A stretch of 64,000 nt of DNA from Sequoia sempervirens (lineage: Eukaryota; Streptophyta; Pinopsida; Cupressales; Cupressaceae). Of this stretch, positions 55,924 to 64,000 are shown piece after piece. The stretch is from contig VDFB02115009.1 in NCBI GenBank assembly GCA_007258455.2, positions 84,666-148,665 on the forward strand. The letters run 5' to 3'. The notes under the pieces are model-generated. The model saw nothing but the letters and a program-made list of their open reading frames with translations. It did no database searches and was not told the DNA's origin. The position numbers and the translations under genes were made by a program. Every line of letters begins with the position of its first letter. Positions within the stretch are counted from its first letter, which is position 1.

Positions 55924-57396
55924 TTATTGAAAATCATGGGCACTAAGGCCCATTGAATTTGCACACCACCTGAACTTGTCTGTGCTTACTGGCTTCGTCA
56001 ATGCATCTGTAACATTCTCCAGAGTATCAACCTTTTCCAAACTGACCTTTCCATCATCAACCATATCTTGTACAAAGTGATATTGCACATCAATATGTTT
56101 TGTCCTAGCATGGAAAGTAGGGTTCTTTGCCACACAAATTGCACTCTGACTGTCACAGAAAATATTTATCTCCCCTACATCAAAACCAATGTTAGAACAC
56201 AAGCGTTTCAACCATACTGCTTCTTTACAAGCATGAGTAGCTTCCATGTATTCAACTTCTGTAGTGGACAAAGCGACTACAGCCTGTTGCTTGCTCATCC
56301 AACTCACTACACCACCATTCATCATGAAAATGTATCCACTGGTGGATCTCCTATTGTCAATGTCCCCTGCCCAATCAGAATCCACATAACGATGAATACT
56401 AAGAGTCCTATGAGATTCAACCAAGTTCCCATGATAACATAAAGAAAAATTTGAAGTCCCCTAAAAGTATTTGAAAACTCTCTTTACAACATCCCAATGT
56501 GTTCTTCCAGGATTAGCCATAAACCGACTAAGAACTCCCACTACTTGGGCAATGTCTAGCCTTTTATAGACCATTGCATACATGAGACTGCCAACCGCAC
56601 TAGCATAAGGTACACTGGTCATGTCCTCCATCTATGTAGGATATTTTGGACAATCCTCAATAGATAGGTTCATTCCCTGCAAGATTGGAACAACTAGTTG
56701 TTTGCAATCATTTATACAAAATCTCTCAAGAACAGTCCTAATATACTTAATCTGACTGAGCCAAAGCTTTCTATTCTTCCTGTCTCTGGTTATCTCCATC
56801 CCCAGAATATACCTTGCTACACCAAGATCCTTCATTTCGAACTTAGCAGACAACTGAGACTTAAGATCAGAAATCATTAGCTTACTATTGCCTATGAATA
56901 GCATATCATCAACATAGAGAGCAATAATAAGCACTCGATCACTTTCAGCTTTATAATATACACAGTGATCTTATTTTGATCTCACAAATCCCAAAGACAA
57001 TACGAAAGTATCAAATTTATGGTACCACATTCTAGGTGATTGCTTTAACCCATACAAAGACTTCTTTAATTTGCATACCAATTTTTCTTTACCTTTTTCA
57101 ACAAAGTGCTTCAGTTGGGACATAGATTTCTTCTTCAAGATCACCATGAAGAAATGTTATCTTCACATCCATCTATTTGACCTCTAAGTCGTATGCTGCT
57201 GCAAGTGACAAAAGAAATCTGATAGATGTTAGCTTTGCTACAAGAGAGAAAATCTTCCCATAATCAATTCCCTCTACCTAGGAATAGCCCTTTGCAACTA
57301 GTCTTGCCTTGTACTTTTCTACACTGCCATCCAGACCAATCTTCTTCTTAAATACCCATTTGCAGCCCACAGATTTTCTGCCTTCAGGCAAGGGCA
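55924..57396 (-). pseudogene. copia-3 RT and RNase H
   Basis: Reading minus, RT motifs LYGLKQSPRMWYHKFDTF and the catalytic LYVDDMLFIGNSK (near 56930-56895) are present, with MKDLGVARYILGMEI after it. RNase H has RYVDSDWAGDIDNRRSTSGY, KQQAVVALSTTEVEYMEA, FCDSQSAICVAKN and ARTKHIDVQYHFVQ, ending at 55924. The first part of RT (57396-57000) is frameshifted with several stops, whereas 56934-56632 and 56424-55924 are open. RT and RNase H catalytic residues look intact. Confidence 0.9.
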
Positions 57397-58866
57397 CTAG
57401 ACTCTAGGTTTATTCTTTTTTAAAGATGCCATCTCTTCTTCCATGGCTTCCAACCAAGAATCTGAATCAGGCATTTTAATTGCCTCCTTTACAGTCCTAG
57501 GTTCATTAGTGCTAGAAATCAAAGCATAGGCACAAGTAGAATAAATCAAAGAGAACCCATACCTATCTGGTTGTTTTCTTTCAGGGGTTGACCTCCTCAC
57601 TGGCTGAGGCTGAGGTTCTTCTTCTTCAGAACTTTTAGAACTGCTTGAGCTCTCCTCAGTTTCAGGTACATTTTGAATTTTCAATTCCTCCTTCTCTGGA
57701 GTAGGAGGAATTACTGCTACATCCTTATTGTTTTTTGACTTTGTCTCTGACTGCATATCCAAGGTGGAAGGTTTCAACTCACGAAAGATTACACTTCTGT
57801 TATATACAACCTTCTCTATAATAGGATTTCAAAGGTTGTATCCTTTAATGTTAGCACTATAGCCAATAAAAATACATTTGACAGCCTTGTTCTCCAACTT
57901 AGATCTTTTCACATCTGACACATATGCATATGTTTCATAGCCAAAGACTCGAATATGTCTAAGAGAGGGCTTCTTACCAAACCACGCTTCCAAAGGTGTT
58001 TTCTCAACAAGAGCATAATTTGGAGACCGATTAATCAAGTAACATGCAGTAGTAGTAGCCTCAACCCATAACTTCTCCTCCAAATCAGTACTACTAAGTA
58101 TACTTCGTGCTCTCTCCATCACTATCCTATTGAACATTTTTACAACTCCTTCTGTTGTGGAGTATAAGGTGTAGTCTTGTGGCTTTAAATTCCATGGTCT
58201 TTACAGTATCTTTCAAATTCATCAGAACATAATTCACCACCATTATTACTCCTTAAGCATTTTATTTTTCTACCAGTCTGATTTTCAACAAGATTTTTAA
58301 ATTCTTTAAACTGACAGAATACTTCTAATTTACTTTTTAGAAAATATACAAATTCTCTTCTTGAATAATCATCAATAAATGACACAGTATCTTGATTTAG
58401 ACAAAGAGGGAACATTCACTGGACCAAACACATCTGAATGAATATAATCTAACAAACCAGAAGATTTATGAGGATTGTCATAAAATGAAACATAGTGCTT
58501 CTTTCCATATATACAATGTTCATAAAATTCAAATTCCATATTACAATCATCAAGTCCCTCAACCAGGTTTTTATTCTTTAAGGTTTTTAAACCTTTTTCT
58601 CCTATGTGGCCTAGTCTATGATGCCAGAGCATTGTCTTCTCTGCTAGAAGTTTTACTTCCATAGAGTTTACACAATTAGGAATAATTTCCTCTTTACCTC
58701 CATGAGTAGCTTTCAGTGACTTTCCAGAGACATTGTTACATTGAACAACCTGTGCATCCAGCTTGTACAGGGTACCAATTTGAGCACCTCTAGCCAACAC
58801 CATTGAACCTCTAGTCATCTTGTAGCCATTTCTAGAGAACATGACTTGTACTCCAGTATCATTCAA
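57397..58866 (-). pseudogene. copia-3 integrase and linker
   Basis: The finger is WHHRLGHIGEK with CIYGKKH, but the first Cys of the Cys pair is Tyr (FYEHC). The core has Asp in FIDDYSRR, but the second catalytic position reads LRSNNGGE (Asn for Asp), and the third motif reads GVVKMFNR, with Lys where Glu is normal. All three are single transitions. TTACYLINRSPNYALVEK and FGYETYAYVSDVKRSK follow. The linker 57777-57397 is Glu/Ser-rich (SSSSSKSSEEEEPQPQP) and leads into the RT start WLEAMEEEMASLKKN. Confidence 0.88.
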
Positions 58867-59928
58867 CTCACTGACAGAAAGTAGATTTCAAGCCAGACCT
58901 AGTATGTGCATTATATCATTGATCCCCTTTACTCTGCCATCAGGGAATTGGATTCTGACTCTTCCACAGCCAACGATTTCCAAAGTAGAATCACTTGCCA
59001 AGTACACCTTTCCACCATCATATTCTTCGTACTTTGTGAACCAATCTCTGTGAGATGTCATGTGAAAAGATGCTCCCGAATCAATCAGCCAGACATCATC
59101 TGATGCCTGAGTAGCCAAGGTAGGAATGAAGGCATTTGAATCACCTTGAGAAGAATCATTATCGGAAGAGTGTTTCTTCTTCTTCTTTTTCTCCTCTTTG
59201 CAGTCCTTACGGACATAACCAGGTTTCCCACAGTTCCAACACTTCACCTTGGACTTCTTGCTAGGAGACTTTGATCTCCCCTCTAATTTTGATTTTGATT
59301 TCTTGTCCTTCTTGCCTTTCTCTTTTGACCTTCCTCTGATAGCAAGAGCTTCCTTCGCTATCTCAGAAGATTTCCTCCTCATCTCTTCTGATAGCAAAGA
59401 TGCAACAACATCATCCACTTTGAACTTCAATGTTGTACTCCCAATAGCCATCACCAAATGATCCCATGAGTTTGGCAAAGAACACAATAGAAGCATACAA
59501 CATTCCCCTTCTTCAATTTTTACACCAACAAATGTCAATTGAGCAATCAACATGTTAAATGTATTTAAATGATCAACTACAGACCCTCCTTCCTGCATTC
59601 TCAAATTATACAGCTTCTTCCTCAGGAAAAGTTTATTCACCAAGGATTTACCCTGATAAATAGATGCCAATTTTGTCCACAAAGAGGTCGCAGTCTTTTC
59701 TTCATGCACATTCAGAAGAACAGAGTCTGCTAGACAGAGCCCTATTAGCCCTTTTTCCTTTCTATCTGTCAGGTCTCAATCCTCTTGCTTCATGGTCTGA
59801 GGTTTCGTTCTAGACACTGCAAGCCACAGATCACAATCAACAAGAAGATCCTCCATCTTGAGTTTCCACAACTCAAAGTTACTGCCATTGAATTTCTCTA
59901 TTTCCATCTTCCCGTATGTGCTAGCCAT
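58867..59928 (-). pseudogene. gag: copia-3 gag and protease
   Basis: The ATG at 59928 starts MASTYGKMEIEKFNGSNFEL, a standard Tnt1-like gag beginning. One stop (TGA) lies near 59776. The open frame 59709-58888 carries KTATSLWTKLASIYQGKSL, LRKKLYNLRMQEGGSV, a Lys-rich linker, and the knuckle CWNCGKPGYVRKDC, where the His ligand has become Tyr. The protease DDVWLIDSGASFHMTSH keeps its Asp-Ser-Gly. A TAG at 58886 closes it just before NLLSVSEL. Confidence 0.9.
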
Positions 59929-60027
59929 CTCAATCTGTACTTAGAATTAACAAACTCTACAGGACTCCCACTGAACAAAATTGACACAAAAAACCCAACT
60001 TACCCACAAGGATAACACAACTGGCCA

Positions 60028-60040
60028 GGCTCTTATACCA
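60028..60040 (-). other. copia-3 primer binding site
   Basis: On the minus strand TGGTATAAGAGCC, one base from the Met-tRNA consensus, two bases inside the LTR end at 60043. Confidence 0.85.
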
Positions 60041-60042
60041 CT

Positions 60043-61717
60043 TGTAAGGAAAGCTAGATGAGGAAACAACTCTTCTAACGCCAAAACCTTAGAGAAGAAT
60101 GTAGATATACTTTTAATTTTTCAATTATAGTTCGATTAAGATGCACTATGAAGTCAATATTAGAAACAAAGTATTTTAAAATCACACAGGAACACCAGAT
60201 ATACGAGAGAAAAACCCACCACACCAAGAGAAATCACTTTGTATTACAATAAGAAAGATTACATACAATTGTCAAACTTATCTTTCTGGTGTCTATTTAC
60301 AGCAACATTCACCATGAACAATCTTGTACAGGAACCTTCAAATTACAGTCATTACAGAATAGAAAACATTTATTGATCATACAATCATCTGTCGATTCAA
60401 CCAACCAATCACAATCAACAATCACAGAGTATATCCCTGTAGTTCCATTTCCGTCGAGCTCCCTCATAGAACCGTCACAATGAATAGACTTCCAACTATT
60501 CAGATTTGGCTTCTCCTATTGGTCCATGAGACTCCACATAGGATGGTCAAAATGGTTAGAAGAAAACACACTGATTTGGCATCTTGGTGAGACACTAACA
60601 GTGTCTCACCGATGCCACATAACCTTCATATCGATATCGGCAAGAGTTATCCTTTTAGCCAAGATGTTACATCAAGTTCAGAAGACTATTGCTCAGCTTT
60701 TGCTAGGAGGTTACTCTGAAACTCCACAAGTCACATAGATGTGAGTTTTCCATTTGGCAAGAGTATCATGCTTCGGTGAGACTTCATATCGATAATCAAA
60801 GTCATAGCGATCTCAACATTCCTATTGGTAAGACTTACCGCTCGCCAAGAGGTTTCATCGAGCAACGTCAGGTTACACCGAAAGCATACAACTATCGGCA
60901 AGACCTATCACCTTCGCCAAGATGTTATGCCAAATACACACAAGTCATACCGAGCACCAAGTCATAGTCGGCAAGACAAAAGCTTATCGCTGAAACATCT
61001 TCTCGAGATCTTTATTGTCACCTCAAAGCTATCATCAGTCACCAAGACATACGCCCTTCGCTAAGAGAACATACCGAACTCCAAGACTTACCCCGAAGGC
61101 TCCAACATAAAACACTGTCAGCGAGACATGTTACTTTCGCTAAGAGTTCTTATCGAACAAATATATGTTACACCGATGACCACCATTCGGTAAGACTTTT
61201 CATTCTCGCTGAGACATCTCTTTAAAACCCTTTGTGTTACCCCAATAGCCATAGGCTATCGGCAAGATATCCTCCAATCACTAAGACCTTTCTCTGAGAT
61301 CCTTTGTGTTACTCCGATGACTAACACTTGAGCCTTTTTCGGTGAGACATTTCAATGTCGTTGGGACATCTTATCGAAACCATTGTGTTATCCCGAAGAC
61401 TTCAATGCGTATCCTATCGATGAGACTTTCCTATCGATGAGAGCTCATAGCGAACCACTAAGACTCTCCCTGATATATGATATCCAATTGAATGGCCTAT
61501 CGGCCAAAGATGTCCACTCGGTAAGAGATCACAGCGAACATAATGTCACAACGAAGAGTCCAGCAAGTAAGCATTTGATGAGACTCCTCCAAGGTCACAA
61601 CAACCTGTACAAGACATGATGCTACCAATCTACTAGTCGGCCAGACATATAAAGTATCACACTGACATGGCTTCTAAAGAGGTTTCAGCCTGTATTGATT
61701 GAGGCATATTTCTAACA
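60043..61717 (-). repeat. copia-3 5' LTR (right in the window)
   Basis: 1675 bp, same termini as the left LTR. By eye the two agree at well over 90%, and most differences are transitions. It carries the same GGCAAGAC array at about 60830-61450 and keeps the roughly 50 bp missing from the other copy. Confidence 0.93.
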
Positions 61718-62600
61718 TTGAGAATCCAAAATATCTTAAGGCAGGGGGAAAGAAAATGAGTGGAAGTCAACAAGAAAAAAACTTTCTAGGAAAATGTTTG
61801 GACCAATGGCCCACCTTTATCGAATATTAATGACTTAAATCACATCAAAAAATATTACTAAGATCATATGATAGCTAACTTCATAACTATATCCTATGGG
61901 ATGGGGATAGGCCAAACTAGAAAAACTTTCAAGAATAGCTCTATGGAGGAAGGAAACTAAGAAGTGGAACACAAAAAAATCTGGAGATACTCAATCAAAA
62001 CATATATCAAACTATTAAATATTGTATTTTTTTCCATGAATAAGGAGTATGAATGGGGTTGTGGTCTTTTCACTCTTTGGGTAATCTTTCAATTAAGTAT
62101 ACTTATTCTTTATCGAAAAGGCCTCTTATTACTCATACTAATTTAGATTGGAGAAAAGTCTAGAATCCTAAACTTATACCAAAGGTTAATTATTTTTGGT
62201 GGATAGTTATTCACAAAAACATCCTGAAAATTGATAATCTTAATAGATCATGAAGTATGGTCCCGAGTTCTTTCCTTAATTTAGATTGATTGGGTTTTTC
62301 CTAATACTCTTAAGCAATTTGTGAACACGGATAGTTATGTTTCCCCTTCTCCCAAAATATTATAATAGATCTTTGGAGACAAATCCCCCCTTTTTTGTTT
62401 GGGGTTTGTAGAAATAACACAATAATAGAATTTTTAGAGATAAAAAGAGAAACAGCATCGAAGTTTTTCTAGCCATAAAACAACAAATTCAGGAGAATAT
62501 AAATGTTAGTTGAGCTATGCTTATTCTAAACACATGCCTTCTTGTAAGGAGCTTAGGATAAAACCGAATTGGGGATAAAGTGGGGCTTGATGAAAATTAA
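61718..62600 (+). pseudogene. LINE reverse transcriptase C-terminal region
   Basis: This resumes right of the copia. It reads LKAGGKKMSGS, then KIWRYSIKTYIK, and VNYFWWIVIHKNILKIDNLN near 62190-62245, the zinc-binding RT module of plant LINEs (F-W-W, K-x-I-L, D-N-L). FVWGL, YRNNRIFRDKKRN and IKWGLMKIN close the typical order. Stops are frequent. The end near 62600 is an estimate. Confidence 0.75.
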
Positions 62601-62642
62601 TTGGATAGCCATTTAATTCATAAAGAGAAACACTTCTTATAA

Positions 62643-64000
62643 TGTAGTAAGGAATACTACTGCTCATAAAACACAATGTAATATATCTCTATTGCAACAA
62701 ATAAAAATCATTCCAAACACAAACTCATACAATCATGAAGACCAATAGAGAGAAAAATCATTAATTCAAAGCTAAATCTTCTTTCATTCTCATAGAAACA
62801 ATTACAAAATTTTCTCAATCCATCAAGGATTCAAATCTACTCAACAGGATATTCATATAGCTTTTTTTCGCTGCCCCAAAACTCTTCATGCCTTTCCTCC
62901 AAAATCTCTACACATTTCTCTTGAACTCCATAGTCTTCTTTCATCTCAGCTTCTGAATCCCATCACATTCTTTCTACCCATAATCCCTCATTTTCTTGAA
63001 TGTTCTCAAACATTTTTTGGGTTTGGTGTGTCTTGTTTCCAACTTTCCAAATCATTTTGAAATTCCTGATTTCAATCTCGTGTTAGAAAGGTATCCATTT
63101 TTATTGAAACTGGGTCTCACAGTCATGATTTCAATTTCCTCTTTCTCTTCTTCCAACATCTTGCTGGAACATTCACTATCCTCCAAATAATTCTTCCTTT
63201 CTTCTTCTCTTTTGTGGGTTTTTTCCCATTACAAACTGACCACCTCCACCAAATCTCACCAGTGGCATCCTTTATAGCTTCTACATATAAATATGTTGCA
63301 TCCACACACAAATCTGCAACTACATAATCCCCCTTTCTATCTTCTTGCAATAACTCTTTATGTAAATTCACATAATCTATTTCATCGCACCAAGTAGAAA
63401 AATCAGAATTTACCTCTTCATTGATTTGATGCTCCATGTCCACCAACATTTCTTCTTTATTCTCTGCATCCACTGATGCAACTTCTACCTCATCATCATC
63501 TGCTGCAATTTCTTTATGTCATTTATCCTATGTATCCATCTTCATCTCTTCAAGATTGAAATCTCCTCTTAACCACCTATCTATTATTTCCATCTACTTT
63601 ATTAATAGGAGATTATCTTCATTTTTTTCAAGTTCATCAAATTTTGGTCCTTTAGCATGTAAATATCCTTCTTCATTAGCATTGTCTATTGTAGCCTTGT
63701 TGTGTTCTTCAACCTCTACCACCATCTCATGCTTGTTCTCCTATTTGTCTAACAAAATACATGCTTTTGCTACTGCAATCTCACTATCTTCTTCACCCTT
63801 TATAGGGGTTGCTCTATCTTCTTTTTCCTTCTCTCTTTGGCTGCAACACTCATTTTCTCTACTCTTCTTTTCATTGTCCTCAAAGCATACTTATGTAGTA
63901 TTCTCTCCCTCATGTTCACATGCATACACAACTATGACAAAATTGTTGCCTTTCTTCTTTGACATGTCGTCAAACACTTTCCACACACCCTCAATCTTAA
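62643..64000 (-). other. Unassigned region, possible LTR start at 62643
   Basis: LINE similarity fades near 62600, and a new texture starts with TGTAGTAAGGAATACTACTG, which could be the terminus of an LTR element that leaves the window. The first 480 bp show no confident gene. The rest is covered by the unidentified reading frame. Confidence 0.3.
63123..64000 (-). pseudogene. Unidentified acidic, Lys/Glu-rich reading frame, open at the window edge
   Basis: On the minus strand one frame runs from 64000 to 63123 with six stops: KIEGVWKVFDDMSKKKGNNF, CFEDNEKKSRENECCSQ, EVEEHNKATIDNANEEGYL, WLRGDFNLEEMKMD, then the open part 63473-63123 with FSTWCDEIDYVNLHKELLQ, YLYVEAIKDATGEIWWRWSV, GRIIWRIVNVPARCWKKRKR and a basic tail. 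The steady frame over 290 codons and the Trp-rich WWRWS box argue for true former coding. I do not recognise it. A transposon-encoded protein is likely from context. Confidence 0.45.

Larger units (their letters stand above)
54233..61717 (-). mobile_element. Tnt1-like Ty1/copia retrotransposon (copia-3), minus strand, nearly complete
   Basis: LTRs of 1640 bp (54233-55872) and 1675 bp (60043-61717) begin TGTAAGGAAAGC and end TTTCTAACA on the plus strand. A perfect TTGAG duplication flanks them (54228-54232, 61718-61722). The coding strand is minus: gag ATG at 59928, then protease, integrase, RT and RNase H ending near 55924. Primer site GGCTCTTATACCA (60028-60040) is a Met-tRNA type on the minus strand with one mismatch. 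It has the longest surviving frames of any element here, so it is among the youngest, but integrase and gag residues are damaged. Confidence 0.95.
53043..62600 (+). mobile_element. Plant LINE (L1-like), 5'-truncated and split by a copia element
   Basis: The left part (53043-54232) carries L1-type RT motifs. The right part (61718-62600) carries the C-terminal reverse transcriptase zinc-binding region. The two are separated exactly by the copia element 54233-61717 and its TTGAG duplication. The endonuclease and 5' part of RT are missing, consistent with the 5' truncation typical of LINE insertions. No poly(A) end could be pinned down. Confidence 0.8.

Noticed and set aside
1..64000. CRISPR arrays, tRNA or rRNA genes, bacterial operons.
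   Set aside because: No regularly spaced identical repeats, no cloverleaf with a plausible anticodon arm, and no rRNA core sequence were noticed; the content is plant nuclear repeats.

Overview
The window reads as intergenic DNA from a large, repeat-rich seed-plant nuclear genome. I found no intact host gene, no rRNA or tRNA gene, and no CRISPR array. Nearly everything recognisable is a transposable element or its remains: Ty3/gypsy of the Tat type with two RNase H domains, several Ty1/copia elements primed by initiator Met-tRNA, a plant-type LINE, a very small TRIM, a non-autonomous long-LTR element, and a decayed transposase-like gene. A 2.4-kb block of degenerate CCCTAAA-type repeats shows the plant telomere motif. 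Long, old, nested LTR elements plus large interstitial telomere-like blocks would suit a conifer or other gymnosperm, but that is inference; the sequence does not name a species.

Layout. (1) 1 to about 24.9 kb: one old, plus-strand Tat-like Ty3/gypsy element. It holds a gag remnant (1766-4520), protease (about 5.0-5.6 kb), RT, RNase H, a second archaeal-type RNase H, integrase ending at 9757, a long 3' untranslated region with a 915-bp tandem duplication, and an antisense gene with a plant mobile domain (21875 down to 19712). A probable 3' LTR follows. A copia element (10823-16862) is inserted in its 3' UTR with a perfect 5-bp target duplication. (2) 24.9-29.3 kb: mostly noncoding, with a minus-strand Ty3 gag remnant and a 330-bp TRIM (28876-29205). 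(3) 29.3-44.0 kb: a second, heavily decayed copia element. It is split in its RNase H by a 2473-bp TG...CA insertion (32505-34977), and in its probable 3' LTR by a 6.6-kb LARD-like element (36590-43191). (4) 44.0-47.6 kb: a minus-strand transposase-like pseudogene and a minus-strand Ty3 gag fragment. (5) 48.9-52.2 kb: palindromes, an interstitial telomere-like array (49206-51635) and a tetranucleotide microsatellite. (6) 53.0-62.6 kb: a 5'-truncated LINE cut by a minus-strand Tnt1-like copia element (54233-61717) with perfect target duplications. (7) 62.6-64 kb: an unidentified, stop-ridden minus-strand reading frame running off the window edge.

The elements are related by insertion order, not by a shared pathway. 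The Tat element predates the copia at 10.8 kb. The second copia predates both the 2473-bp insert and the LARD. The LINE predates the Tnt1-like copia. Decay is dominated by in-frame TAG (also TAA and TGA) codons at expected Gln, Trp or Arg positions, as expected from deamination of methylated cytosine in silenced DNA.

The items most worth following are the solo-LTR-like insert carrying a roughly 500-codon decayed frame, the antisense plant mobile domain gene, the tiny TRIM, the LARD, the transposase-like gene with an unusual NNC..QFK / HGKG..DG signature, and the higher-order structure in the telomere-like block.
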